Assembly: GCF_001278805.1 (NCBI RefSeq)
Contig: NZ_CP012602.1
Location: 1,343,001-1,407,000 of the forward strand
DNA: 64,000 bases
Source: Bacillus sp. FJAT-18017
Lineage (GTDB): Bacteria > Bacillota > Bacilli > Bacillales > Cytobacillaceae
Direction: 5' to 3'
In this document: piece after piece, positions 35,578 through 44,415 of the stretch
Numbering within the stretch: the first letter of the stretch is position 1
Layout of the letters: each line of letters opens with the position of its first letter
The notes under the pieces: model-generated
Database searches by the model: none
Told to the model about the DNA's origin: nothing
What the model saw: only the letters and a program-made list of their open reading frames with translations
Program-made: the position numbers and the translations under genes

Positions 35578-36408
35578 TTACCAGCCGATTTCACTAAGCG
35601 GTACGAATGTTGGGATCATGTTGCCTTTGTATTCTTTTTCAATAAACTCGGCTGTGTCATCAGATTGGTAAAGCTCAGCGACTTTCTTATAAGTTTTGTT
35701 GTCTTTGTCTTCCGCACGTGTTGCAATAATGTTCAGATATGGAAGAGCAGTTGCGCTTTCATGAAAAATCGAATCCTTGGTTGGTGAGAAGCCAGCATCC
35801 ACCGCGATACCGTTGTTGATGATTGAAGCGGCAACGTCAGGCAATGCCCTTGGAGTTTGTGCAGGAACCATTTGTTCAATTTTCAGGTTCTTAGGGTTTT
35901 CAACAATTGCCTCAGGACCGGCGATGCCATCGTAGTCTTCAGGCAGTGTGATCAGGCCAGCTTCCTGAAGAAGCAGCAACGCACGGCCGGAGTTGGATGG
36001 ATCGTTTGGAATCGCGATTTTTGAACCGTCCGGAATTTCTTTTACGTCCTTATATTTTTCTGAGTATAGGCCCATTGGCGCAAGTACGGTAGTTGCAATT
36101 GGTACAAGGTCAACATTGTGTTCTTCAATGAATGTGTCAAAATAAGCGACGGTCTGGAATGCGTTGATATCAACTTCCCCTTCAGCAAGCGCAGTGTTTG
36201 GTGCAACATAATCCGAGAACGTAATGACTTCAATTTCAATGCCTTCTTTTTCAGCCTTTTTAGCAATAAAGTCCCAAACGCGGGTGTCTGTGCCGCTGAC
36301 ACCGACTTTTACTTTGACAGTGTCGTCCGACGCCGATGATGAGTTTGAGCATGCTGCACTGAAAACTGCCAGTACCAATACGAGAAATGTTAGAATTACT
36401 TTTTTCAT
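35578..36408 (-). CDS. metQ: Methionine ABC transporter substrate-binding lipoprotein
   Basis: A 276-residue NLPA/MetQ-type lipoprotein: signal MKKVILTFLVLVLAVFSAAC with lipobox Cys, then VKVGVSGTDTRVWDFI and the NLPA-family segments FQTVAYFD and IPNDPSNSGRALLLLQ. It binds methionine outside the membrane for the MetN/MetI importer. The start is ATG 36408 with AGGAGG at 36417-36422; the reading frame continues upstream into a dispersed repeat, which is not coding. The gap to metI (about 250 bp) is unusually large because of that repeat. Confidence 0.93.
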   Translation of the reverse strand: MKKVILTFLVLVLAVFSAACSNSSSASDDTVKVKVGVSGTDTRVWDFIAKKAEKEGIEIEVITFSDYVAPNTALAEGEVDINAFQTVAYFDTFIEEHNVDLVPIATTVLAPMGLYSEKYKDVKEIPDGSKIAIPNDPSNSGRALLLLQEAGLITLPEDYDGIAGPEAIVENPKNLKIEQMVPAQTPRALPDVAASIINNGIAVDAGFSPTKDSIFHESATALPYLNIIATRAEDKDNKTYKKVAELYQSDDTAEFIEKEYKGNMIPTFVPLSEIGW

Positions 36409-36440
36409 GATGTTTTCCTCCTGAGTTATGTTCTTTTTTG

Positions 36441-36620
36441 GCTGTGTTAAACTCGGTTGTTGATTTTCGCTCCAGGCGCTTCGCTTTCCACGGGCGGCCT
36501 GGGAGCCTCCTCGGCGCGAGCGCCTGTGGGGTCTCCCACTGACCTTTTCTCCCGTAGGAGTCTTCGCGCCTTCCGCTACAATCAACTATGTCTAAAAATA
36601 ACATTATTCTTTAACACAGC
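36441..36620. mobile_element. MITE-like Bacillaceae repeat inserted between metI and metQ
   Basis: A 180-bp block bounded by perfect 11-bp inverted repeats, GCTGTGTTAAA (36441-36451) and TTTAACACAGC (36610-36620), with a second inner pair GTTGATT/AATCAAC. The interior is GC rich (TCGCTCCAGGCGCTTCGC, GGAGTCTTCGCGCCTTCCGC). I recall near-identical blocks at many sites in Bacillaceae genomes. It contains no gene. Confidence 0.78.
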
Positions 36621-36656
36621 TATTTTTTTGAAAAATTTGTGTCAGGTTTCAACCTG

Positions 36657-37307
36657 TTATCTCCGCCTGATTTTCTTCGCTAAAACATTTCCTAATGTTT
36701 GTAGTCCCTGGACCATGACAACGAGGATGGCGACTGTGATAAGCATTGTCGTTGTGTCGAAGCGCTGGTAGCCATACGTGATGGCCAGGTCGCCAATTCC
36801 GCCGCCGCCAACAGCTCCGGCCATTGCCGATGCACCGACAAGGCCGATCGTTGCAATGGTGATGGCGAGAACAAGTGAGCTCAGCGCCTCAGGAATTAAG
36901 AATTTAAAGATAACCTGGGAAGGCGTCGCACCCATTGCTTCCGCCGCTTCGATCACCCCCGGGTCGACTTCAAGGAGCGAGTTCTCTACAAGCCTTGCAA
37001 TATAGGGCCCTGCATAGAAAACCATTGGGACGATTGCTGCAGCAGTACCGATTGAAGTGCCGACGATTAGCCTTGTAATCGGAATGATCGCTACTAAAAG
37101 GATAATGAACGGAACTGACCTAAATACATTAATGATGCCGCTAAGGATATTAAAAACCGGCATGTTTTCAAGTAAATGGCCTTTACGTGTCACAACGAGC
37201 AGGATACCGAGCGGCAACCCAAGAAGAACTGAAAATAATAGCGAGAAGCTTACCATTTGTATGGTTTCAATCAATGCTTCAATAATTTGTTCGGAGTTAA
37301 CTAGCAT
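36657..37307 (-). CDS. metI: Methionine ABC transporter permease
   Basis: A 216-residue integral membrane protein with about five hydrophobic helices and the MetI/BPD_transp motif EAAEAMGATPSQVIFKFLIP that contacts MetN. It has the length of MetI. The start ATG 37307 lies within the end of metN (11-bp overlap), so translation is coupled. GSAMAGAVGGGGIGD-type glycine-rich loop near the C-terminus is typical of MetI. Confidence 0.94.
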   Translation of the reverse strand: MLVNSEQIIEALIETIQMVSFSLLFSVLLGLPLGILLVVTRKGHLLENMPVFNILSGIINVFRSVPFIILLVAIIPITRLIVGTSIGTAAAIVPMVFYAGPYIARLVENSLLEVDPGVIEAAEAMGATPSQVIFKFLIPEALSSLVLAITIATIGLVGASAMAGAVGGGGIGDLAITYGYQRFDTTTMLITVAILVVMVQGLQTLGNVLAKKIRRR

Positions 37308-38328
37308 GTGCTTTCACTTCCTTAATGCTGACATTTTGTTGATGAATAAATTGCAAGGCCTTTAGAATTTCCTTGTCATTACCCTGGAACTCGACAATCA
37401 GATTTCCGAACGGTGTGCCCTGGAGCTCAGTAATATTCCCGAATAGCACATTAACGTTGATGTCGAACTTTTTAGCGAGCTGAGAGAGCAAGGGCTGCCC
37501 GGCCGAATTACCGACGAAATTGATACGGTAGATTTTCTGGAGGCCAGCATGATCTTCGATGAGGCTGGTGACCGATTCAGGCAGCTTGTCATTCATCACG
37601 GATGACACGAAATTGCGTGCGGTCTGTGTTTTCGGTGCGGAGAAGACGTCAAACACTGAACCTTCTTCGATGATCTTTCCTCCTTCAATGACAGCGACCT
37701 TGTCGCAAATTTCCCTGATGACTCCCATCTCGTGGGTAATAATCAAAATCGTGATGTTATATTCCTTGTTGATTTTCTTTAAAAGCTGAAGGATTGAGCT
37801 TGTCGTCTGTGGATCGAGGGCTGAGGTTGCCTCATCGCATAACAGAATTTTCGGCTGGGTAGCCAGCGCCCTTGCAATGCCAATCCGCTGCTTTTGGCCG
37901 CCGGAAAGTTGATCAGGATAGCTGTCAGCCTTGTCAGCGAGCCCGACAAATTCAAGGAGCTCATTAACACGCTTTTTGATTTGTGCCTTCGGCTGCTTAG
38001 CTAGAGTGAGTGGCATCGCTACATTTGCAAAGACAGTTTTTGAATTTAATAGATTGAAATGCTGGAAGACCATACCGATATTTCTTTTGACTTCACGGAC
38101 TTCTCTAGCCGAAAGGGTTGTCAGGTCCTGGCCGTCGACAATCACATGTCCGGAAGTCGGGCGCTCCAGAAGATTCACACAGCGGATCAGAGAGCTTTTC
38201 CCTGCGCCGCTGAAGCCGATGACGCCGAAAATTTCACCTTTATCAACCTTCAAGTCGATGCCGTTCAGCGCGGTTACTTCGTTCGGACCGCTGCCATATA
38301 CTTTTTTAACCTGTTGAAATTCAATCAT
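37297..38328 (-). CDS. metN: Methionine ABC transporter ATP-binding protein
   Basis: A 343-residue ABC ATPase: Walker A GFSGAGKSS, signature LSGGQKQR, Walker B ILLCDEATSALD, switch His in IITHEMG. The C-terminal ~90 residues are the regulatory NIL/C2 domain (KIYRINFVGN, INVNVLFGNI) that senses methionine in MetN. The start is ATG 38328 with AGGAGGAG at 38333-38340; a start at 38343 would overlap the ribosome site. First gene of the operon, behind two tandem SAM-I riboswitches. Confidence 0.95.
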   Translation of the reverse strand: MIEFQQVKKVYGSGPNEVTALNGIDLKVDKGEIFGVIGFSGAGKSSLIRCVNLLERPTSGHVIVDGQDLTTLSAREVREVKRNIGMVFQHFNLLNSKTVFANVAMPLTLAKQPKAQIKKRVNELLEFVGLADKADSYPDQLSGGQKQRIGIARALATQPKILLCDEATSALDPQTTSSILQLLKKINKEYNITILIITHEMGVIREICDKVAVIEGGKIIEEGSVFDVFSAPKTQTARNFVSSVMNDKLPESVTSLIEDHAGLQKIYRINFVGNSAGQPLLSQLAKKFDINVNVLFGNITELQGTPFGNLIVEFQGNDKEILKALQFIHQQNVSIKEVKAHAS

Positions 38329-38365
38329 GATTCTCCTCCTCAAAACGTCTTTGAATCTACATATG

Positions 38366-38400
38366 AAAAATAAAAAACCTCTTCTGGAAAACAGAAGAGG
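38366..38400 (-). terminator. Terminator stem of the proximal SAM riboswitch
   Basis: On the minus strand CCTCTTCTG and CAGAAGAGG pair around a short loop and are followed by TTTTTTATTTTT. It is the expression platform of the aptamer at 38428-38532. Confidence 0.88.
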
Positions 38401-38427
38401 GCAAGCAAGCGCAAAGGCAAGCAGCGT

Positions 38428-38532
38428 CTCTTCTTATCTTCCAAGCTTTTACGCTTGCTGGAATTAGCACAGACTTATTTGTCCGCTGCCGAGGTGTCAT
38501 AGGGCCAGTCCCTCAACCTCTCTGGATAAGAA
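38428..38532 (-). promoter_or_regulatory. SAM-I (S-box) riboswitch aptamer, proximal copy
   Basis: Read on the minus strand it has the S-box core: P1 strand CTTATCCAGAGAGG, then GAGGGACTGGCCC, then the ACCTCGGCAGC region and GTGCTAATTCC, closing with GGAAGATAAG. SAM binding would favour the terminator next to it and lower expression of metNIQ-M20 when methionine is ample. Confidence 0.92.
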
Positions 38533-38552
38533 AATCGCATATTTAATTTTTC

Positions 38553-38588
38553 GAAAAAATAAAAGTCCCCTTCAGATAGAAGAGGACT
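38553..38588 (-). terminator. Terminator stem of the distal SAM riboswitch
   Basis: On the minus strand AGTCCTCTTCT and the partner GAAGGGGACT form a stem followed by TTTTATTTTTTC. It serves the upstream aptamer. Confidence 0.85.
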
Positions 38589-38605
38589 GTAAATACTAAA
38601 TTCGC

Positions 38606-38711
38606 CTCTTCTTATCTTTCAAGCTGTTACGCTTGCTGGAATTAGCACAGACTTATTTGTCCGCTGCCGAGGTATCATAGGGCCAGTCCCTCAACCTCTC
38701 TGGATAAGAAG
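38606..38711 (-). promoter_or_regulatory. SAM-I (S-box) riboswitch aptamer, distal copy
   Basis: A second full S-box aptamer on the minus strand, nearly identical to the proximal one (same GAGGGACTGGCCC and GTGCTAATTCC elements), with its own terminator. The two copies lie in series in one leader. Confidence 0.92.
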
Positions 38712-38747
38712 GTAAGATTATTTGCTTTTCTAAATTGCCTGACACTT

Positions 38748-38776
38748 ACTTTACTAGTGTATTACATGTATGTCAA
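38748..38776 (-). promoter_or_regulatory. Promoter of the met operon
   Basis: On the minus strand TTGACA (38776-38771), a 17-bp spacer and TAAAGT (38753-38748) match the vegetative sigma-factor consensus. It sits 37 bp before the distal riboswitch. Confidence 0.75.
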
Positions 38777-38929
38777 CAAACTTATACTGAAATATTTTTA
38801 AGAAAAAATTTCCAATTACAGTGAAGCGTTTTCATATTCTGGCAGTTGTTGCGATAATTGCTAATAGAGAATGATGGCTTACTAGTTTACAATAATAGTA
38901 TGTCTATCGATACCGGGAGGGGGATTTTT

Positions 38930-40522
38930 ATGGGGAAAGATGGACTTTACCGAGTCATGATTGTCGATGATGAGATGCTGATTCGCGAGGGAATCAAGCA
39001 TTATATAGATTGGGAGCAAGAAGGGTTTGAAATTGTTGCAGAAGCGGCAAATGGCCGTGAAGCACTCGATTTGCTGGAGATGGCCAGGCCGCATATCATC
39101 CTTACCGATATTGTCATGCCGATTATGGATGGTGAGGAGCTGACAAAAATCGTCAAGCAGCATCATCCGGAAATTGAAGTGATCATCCTTAGCAGTTTTG
39201 GCGACTTTGATTATGTCCGCGCCGCCTTCCAGCATGGAGCGGTTGATTATATATTAAAACCAAAGCTGGATGGGCCTGTCCTTATTGAGGTACTGGAGAA
39301 GACAGCTGACAGGATTCAGTCGTCCGGTAAAATGAAAGAGCGTCCTGATGATGGGCAGACTTCAATTGGAGAAGTCATCAATAAAATCCTTTCTGGATAC
39401 AAGGTGGATCTTGATGATCCAGAAGTTTCTTTTCTATTTCCGTATAAGGGTTATTGTCTTGCCGGATTCAAAGCTGGTGATGGGAGTAACCATGCCCTGT
39501 TATTTCAGGAGCTAGAGGCATCGTTGAAAACTGCGCTTGGCAATTGTATAGTTTTCCGTTTTCCTGAAGGCAAGGATGCAGTGAACTTTTTAATTCATAC
39601 TGAGTTTGACTGGAATGCAATTTTGCACTCGGTTGAAGCCGTTGTCATGTCCTTAAAGTTGGAGAACGGAGACCCATCGAGTACTGCTGGTGAACCTCAA
39701 GGCGGGGAGCGCGGTCTTTACGCTGCGGTGGGAAGTTATTTTACCAACCTTGAAAACCTTGGCGGTATCCAGCGTGATGAATTAGACAGGCTGCTTAACT
39801 TCCATTTTTATTTTTCCAAACTAGGCATTTTGACACCGGCGATTTTCGAAAAGGAAGCACCGCAGCCGCCCGAATTCAGCGTGGACGTTTTCACAGCAGA
39901 ATTACGGCAGCGAAATTTTGATGCCGCGTTTATGTCTCTTAAACAACATGCAGTTGCATTAACCGCATGTTATACGATGGATATCTTTGAATTCAAGGCT
40001 TTTTTCAGCAATACGATATTCAATATGGCAATCATCCTCGGAAACATGGGCTTTGACATAAAGGGGCTCGATCAAGCTAAATATCAGTATTTGAGATTGA
40101 TTGACCAGGCTCAGACAGCTGGGGAAGTTCTCGGCCTGCTTAACCGATTTCTGGAAGTAGTCAGCGCAAGTATCGAGTTGACTCCGCATGCCTCTTCATC
40201 GCTGAATATGAAAAGCATTCGCCAGTATATCGTCGAGCATTATCAGGAGCCATTGACGCTCACAGATGTGGCGGCTCACTTCCATTTCAATCCTTCCTAT
40301 TTATCAAGCTATTTTTCAGCAAATAACGATGAAAGTTTCACTGAATACTTGAATAAAATCCGGATTGAAGAAGCGGCCAAGCTGCTGACTGCTGGCAGCG
40401 AGCCGATATCAGAAATCAGCGCAAGAGTGGGATATTCCGACCACAGCTATTTTTGCAAGGTATTCAAAAAACTAAAAGGTGTTTCACCGAGCCAATATAA
40501 GCGGAAATACCTTGTCAGGTGA
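38930..40522 (+). CDS. YesN-like response regulator with AraC DNA-binding domain
   Basis: A 530-residue two-component regulator. Receiver domain at residues 1-125: acidic pair VDDE, phospho-acceptor Asp60 in LTDIVMP, and Lys in LKPK. A ~300-residue middle domain of unknown detail follows. The last ~100 residues are an AraC-type double helix-turn-helix (LTLTDVAAHFHFNPSYLSS, ISEISARVGYSDHSYF). ATG 38930 is chosen because of CGGGAGGGGG at 38914-38923. The partner kinase starts 14 bp downstream, and a sugar ABC transporter follows, so sugar-uptake control is likely. Confidence 0.92.
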   Translation: MGKDGLYRVMIVDDEMLIREGIKHYIDWEQEGFEIVAEAANGREALDLLEMARPHIILTDIVMPIMDGEELTKIVKQHHPEIEVIILSSFGDFDYVRAAFQHGAVDYILKPKLDGPVLIEVLEKTADRIQSSGKMKERPDDGQTSIGEVINKILSGYKVDLDDPEVSFLFPYKGYCLAGFKAGDGSNHALLFQELEASLKTALGNCIVFRFPEGKDAVNFLIHTEFDWNAILHSVEAVVMSLKLENGDPSSTAGEPQGGERGLYAAVGSYFTNLENLGGIQRDELDRLLNFHFYFSKLGILTPAIFEKEAPQPPEFSVDVFTAELRQRNFDAAFMSLKQHAVALTACYTMDIFEFKAFFSNTIFNMAIILGNMGFDIKGLDQAKYQYLRLIDQAQTAGEVLGLLNRFLEVVSASIELTPHASSSLNMKSIRQYIVEHYQEPLTLTDVAAHFHFNPSYLSSYFSANNDESFTEYLNKIRIEEAAKLLTAGSEPISEISARVGYSDHSYFCKVFKKLKGVSPSQYKRKYLVR

Positions 40523-40535
40523 GGGATGATCCAAC

Positions 40536-42317
40536 ATGAAATTCATTCCAGAGTGGTTCGAGAAACAGGGAATGTTCACCAAGCTTTTTCTATTCACGTT
40601 TGTCATGATTGTAACCGTTTCAAGCGCGATTACATGGACAACCATTAAAATGTCCGAGGACTTTTTTATAGAAAAATTCAGCATTACCAATTCAAGAGTG
40701 ATTGCCCAGATGAGGGAGAGTTTCGAGGGTTTTAACAGTGATATTGTCAATGCTTCACAAAATTTGCTGCTTAGTGGGACGATCAAGGAAGGCCTGACAG
40801 GAGAGCAGACCAATTATGAGAAAATGAGCACATACTTCAATATGTCCCAGCAGCTTAAAAGGGTCCGAGGCAATCTCGATAACTATGATGTGAGCATTTT
40901 TGTGATGGGAAGGAACGGCATAGGGCATACAACAGAAAGGACGTATTGGCCGGTCACTGATAAAGAACTTTTCGACAGTCACATTACGGATAAAACTTTA
41001 AAGCATCCGCGGCGGCTTATCTATCATGCCGATAAGAGAACGGGCGAAGACGGTACCGTGGATAATTATGTCGTCGCATCACTCGCTTTGATGGACCGAA
41101 TCAATGGAGAAATATACGGGGCAATGTATTTTGGCTTGAATGAGCAGGAGTTCCGTGATATGTATGCGCCTTACACGACTAAAGGCAGCAACATATTCAT
41201 CGTTGACAAAGCCGGGAAGATTATCTCAAGCAATCAGTCTGACATGATCAGCAAAACAGAGCCAGCCTTTCCTTCCTTTGTTAAAAATCTTGGCCAGTCG
41301 GAAAAGGGTTACCTTGTCGAGGAATTCATGGACAAGGAGCAGATTATCCTGATGGAGTATCTGCCTTCCTTTGATATGTATTTATTTAATATCCTTGATA
41401 AAAAGACTGCAGTCGATAATGTAATTGATAAAAAGGCGATCATCATGATAAGCGGGGCGATCTTCCTCATTGCCCTGATTGTGGTTATTTTGGGCACTAA
41501 GGAAATGACCAATTCCCTGACAAAGCTTGTTGATCAGATTTCGAACGCGCCAAAGCATGAATTCCATAAACCGATAGAAGTAAGCGGCACACAGGAGACA
41601 AGGAAGCTAGCAATGGCATTCAATGCGATGTTCGAGGAGTTGCATGAGTATGTCGATCAGTTGATTGATGCGCAAAAGCAGCGGCGGACTGCTGAACTGG
41701 CCGCGCTTCAGCAGCAAATTAATCCTCATTTTCTGTACAATACACTGACCTCGATTAAATTTATGGTCAGACAGGGGGATGTCGAGGAAACCGAAAAGAC
41801 AATGAATGCCTTCATCTCGCTCCTGCAAAATACGCTTGGCACTGTCAGCGAGACGATTACGGTTTCCCAGGAAATTGAGAACCTTAAGCACTATGTGCTA
41901 ATCAACCAGAAACGGTATGGCGACCGCATAAAAGTAAATTATTTTGTCAGCCCGGATGCTGTTTCCTGTAAAATTCCAAAGCTGGTCCTGCAGCCATTTA
42001 TCGAGAATTCGTTTTTCCATGGATTCAATCATAAGCCTGGGGGAAATATTCATGTGATGGTCTGGAAGGAAGAGGGGACCTTAATTTGTGAAGTGGTTGA
42101 CAATGGAGATGGTATGGAGGTTGCCCCCGGCGGAAATCTTCCCGCTACTAAAAGGAAACAGCAGCTTTTCTCAGGAATCGGTGTTAAAAACGTCCATGAG
42201 CGGATTCAGCTGATTTACGGCGAAAACTATGGTGTTTCGATTACTAGCAAGCTTGGGGAAGGAACGAAAATCAGGATTACCATCCCTGCCGAAAGTGATG
42301 AGGATGCCGATCAATAA
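40536..42317 (+). CDS. YesM-like sensor histidine kinase
   Basis: A 593-residue membrane kinase: transmembrane helices at about 15-35 and 300-320, an extracellular dCache-like sensor between them, a HAMP segment, then a His_kinase domain with LQQQINPHFLYNTL (phospho-acceptor His398) and an ATP-binding domain with QPFIENSFFHG, DNGDGM and GIGVKNVHERI. This is the LytS/YesM type used by Bacillus to sense extracellular sugars or binding proteins. It sits 14 bp after its regulator gene. Confidence 0.93.
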   Translation: MKFIPEWFEKQGMFTKLFLFTFVMIVTVSSAITWTTIKMSEDFFIEKFSITNSRVIAQMRESFEGFNSDIVNASQNLLLSGTIKEGLTGEQTNYEKMSTYFNMSQQLKRVRGNLDNYDVSIFVMGRNGIGHTTERTYWPVTDKELFDSHITDKTLKHPRRLIYHADKRTGEDGTVDNYVVASLALMDRINGEIYGAMYFGLNEQEFRDMYAPYTTKGSNIFIVDKAGKIISSNQSDMISKTEPAFPSFVKNLGQSEKGYLVEEFMDKEQIILMEYLPSFDMYLFNILDKKTAVDNVIDKKAIIMISGAIFLIALIVVILGTKEMTNSLTKLVDQISNAPKHEFHKPIEVSGTQETRKLAMAFNAMFEELHEYVDQLIDAQKQRRTAELAALQQQINPHFLYNTLTSIKFMVRQGDVEETEKTMNAFISLLQNTLGTVSETITVSQEIENLKHYVLINQKRYGDRIKVNYFVSPDAVSCKIPKLVLQPFIENSFFHGFNHKPGGNIHVMVWKEEGTLICEVVDNGDGMEVAPGGNLPATKRKQQLFSGIGVKNVHERIQLIYGENYGVSITSKLGEGTKIRITIPAESDEDADQ

Positions 42318-42331
42318 ATATGGATAAACAG

Positions 42332-42376
42332 AAAGTCAGCCCCCGGAGTGCTTTTTGGTACCGGCAGGCTGGCTTT
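42332..42376 (+). terminator. Probable terminator after the two-component genes
   Basis: GTCAGCC and GGCTGGC (one G-U pair) close a stem with an internal bulged region, followed by TTTTGGTATTTTT. Moderate support only. Confidence 0.5.
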
Positions 42377-42535
42377 TGGTATTTTTATAACCGCAATCTA
42401 AAAAAAATCCAAATAACCAAAAATAATCGAAAGTCAGACGTGTAAGCGGATACAACCTTCAAAAAATAGTACAAATTCATAAAAATATCGTTCTAACGTC
42501 GTGCTCATTCGGAATGCTAACATAAAGGTGTAAGG

Positions 42536-42549
42536 TGTTAGCGCTTACA
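42536..42549 (+). promoter_or_regulatory. cre box (CcpA site)
   Basis: TGTTAGCGCTTACA differs from the consensus TGWAANCGNTNWCA at one place and is a near-perfect palindrome. It lies 28 bp before the substrate-binding protein gene, so CcpA would block this transporter operon when preferred sugars are present. Confidence 0.8.
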
Positions 42550-42577
42550 AAATACAAATTTACTGGGGGTAAATTTT

Positions 42578-43861
42578 ATGAAAAAGATGCTTGCATTGTT
42601 CCTTGTAAGTATCCTCGTGCTTTCTGCATGTTCTTCCGGAACAGGTTCAAAAGAGTCTTCAGGCAGCAAGGATACGAAAGACATTACAATTTGGGCATGG
42701 GATCCAAACTTCAATATTAAAGCCCTTGAATTGGCAAAAGAAAAATATAAGTCGGTTGACTCCGAGCTCAACGTGAAAATTGTTGAAAATGCCCAAGCTG
42801 ACATTATCCAAAAATTGAACACAAGCCTGAGCTCAGGTACGACAAAGGGACTTCCAAACATTGTCCTGATTGAAGATTACCGCGCACAAAGCTTCCTGCA
42901 GGCATATCCTGACATGTTCTACGAATTGACAGATGTAATTAAAGCAGACGATTTTGCGGACTATAAAATCCCTCCAACAAGTGTGGATGGCAAAAACTAC
43001 GGCGTTCCTTTCGACACAGGTGTAGCAGGCCTTTACTTCCGGACAGACTACCTGAAAGAAGCGGGCTATACAGTTGACGATATTAAAGATATCGATTGGA
43101 ACAAATACATTGAAATAGGCAAAAAGATTAAAGAAAAGACTGGAAAGCATATGCTGACACAGGATCCTAAAGACCTTGGCCTGATTCGAATGATGATTCA
43201 GACTAGCGGCTCCTGGTATCTGAAGGAAGATGGCAAGACTCCTGACCTTGCCGGAAATCCAGCATTGAAAGAAGCGTTCGAAACGTATAAGGCAATCCTT
43301 GATGCAGACCTGATCAAGCCAGTATCTGACTGGAGCCAATTCGTAGGGGCTCCTAACAGTGGTGCTGTTGCGACAGTTCCAACAGGAAACTGGTTCACAC
43401 CATCTATTAAAGCTGAAGCATCACAGGCAGGCAAATGGACAGTTGTTGCGATGCCACGCCAAAATCAGCCTGATTCAGTAAATGCATCCAACCTGGGCGG
43501 CAGCTCCTGGTATGTCCTCAACATTGATGGCAAAGAAAAAGCTGCAGAGTTCCTTAAAGAAACCTTTGGTTCAAGTTCTGACTTCTACCAGACATTGAAT
43601 AAAGAAATCGGTGCAATCGGCACTTACAAGCCAGCTTCAGAAGGAGAACAGTATAAAGCTACTGACGAATTCTTCGGCGGCCAGGCACTCGTTTCCGACT
43701 TTGCTGCTTGGACAGAGCAAATCCCGCAAGTAAACTACGGCCTACACACATATGCAATTGAAGATATCCTTGCAGTTGAATTGCAGAACTATGTGAAGGG
43801 CAAAGACATTGATAAAGCACTAGAAGATGCCCAGGCTCAAGCTGAAGCCCAAATCAAGTAA
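42578..43861 (+). CDS. Sugar ABC transporter substrate-binding lipoprotein
   Basis: A 427-residue extracellular solute-binding protein (family 1, MalE-like) with a lipoprotein signal ending LVLSAC. Early DITIWAWDPNFN and later NLGGSSWYVLN and EFLKE fit the family. With the two permeases downstream it makes a CUT1 oligosaccharide importer; no ATPase gene is present, so a shared ATPase such as MsmX is likely used. Enzymes encoded with it are beta- and alpha-galactosidases, so galactosides are the likely cargo. Production is probably under YesMN-type and CcpA control. Confidence 0.92.
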   Translation: MKKMLALFLVSILVLSACSSGTGSKESSGSKDTKDITIWAWDPNFNIKALELAKEKYKSVDSELNVKIVENAQADIIQKLNTSLSSGTTKGLPNIVLIEDYRAQSFLQAYPDMFYELTDVIKADDFADYKIPPTSVDGKNYGVPFDTGVAGLYFRTDYLKEAGYTVDDIKDIDWNKYIEIGKKIKEKTGKHMLTQDPKDLGLIRMMIQTSGSWYLKEDGKTPDLAGNPALKEAFETYKAILDADLIKPVSDWSQFVGAPNSGAVATVPTGNWFTPSIKAEASQAGKWTVVAMPRQNQPDSVNASNLGGSSWYVLNIDGKEKAAEFLKETFGSSSDFYQTLNKEIGAIGTYKPASEGEQYKATDEFFGGQALVSDFAAWTEQIPQVNYGLHTYAIEDILAVELQNYVKGKDIDKALEDAQAQAEAQIK

Positions 43862-43883
43862 GTGATTTTGTAAAAAATAATCC

Positions 43884-43961
43884 AAGCCTTGGGAATACGC
43901 CGGCTGATCCTGTTGGTTACACTAACCTGACTGGTTGGCAGGCGGACCCAAGGCTTTTCTT
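43884..43961 (+). terminator. Hairpin with T-tract between binding protein and permease genes
   Basis: AAGCCTTGGG and CCCAAGGCTT form a perfect 10-bp outer stem around a structured 53-base loop and are followed by TTCTTT. It probably reduces read-through from the binding-protein gene into the permease genes. Confidence 0.72.
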
Positions 43962-44103
43962 TAAACCTTTAAAAAACCTGCCCGGTTTCTGACCGGGATA
44001 AAACTACTAAACTCGAAAATAATGCAGCCATTGCTATCAATTATATATCCACTCCAATTAGTAAAGTACTCTGTTCGCATTATCAATGTTGCCTGCTAGT
44101 TGT

Positions 44104-44345
44104 ATTGGTAACGTTTCAGGCCTGTGAGCTACCAAAATGTAACCAATGCGTTGTATTGGTAACGTTTCAAGCTCGGAAGCTACCCAAAATGTAATCAATA
44201 AGCTGTATTGGAACCGTTTCGGGTCAAGGAACTCTGCAAAATGTAACCAATAAGCTCTCTTGATAACATTTTAGGCTTGGAATCTATTCGAAATGTAACC
44301 AACCGCAGCACTGATACCGTTTCACTCTTAGGTAACTTTCAAAAT
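44104..44345 (+). repeat. Tandem 52-bp repeat array (family A, copy 1)
   Basis: Units beginning ATTGGTAACGTTTC-like start at 44104, 44155, 44207, 44259 and 44310 (spacings 51, 52, 52, 51). Each ends with AAAATGTAACCAAT-like sequence, so adjacent units can pair across the junction (GTAACCAAT with ATTGGTAAC, one mismatch). The same family recurs at 53058-53262. It fills the 554-bp gap before the permease genes. Confidence 0.88.
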
Positions 44346-44415
44346 TCGATTATAACCAGCTTTTTACCATAGCTTGCTCCAGTTCACCACAGGCAGGCTA
44401 CCACAAAGGGGATGA

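Noticed and set aside
35578..36585. Longer start for MetQ reaching 36585
   Set aside because: The extra N-terminus would be encoded by the dispersed repeat and would bury the lipoprotein signal; ATG 36408 with AGGAGG is the real start.
38821..38834. cre-like GTGAAGCGTTTTCA before the response regulator gene
   Set aside because: The right half is perfect but the left half is one base short of the consensus; support is too weak to list as a site.
44104..44345. cre-like boxes in the GGTAACGTTTCA part of the 52-bp units
   Set aside because: Aligned on the central CG, only part of the TGWAANCGNTNWCA consensus fits in each unit, and the same units occur where no sugar gene follows.
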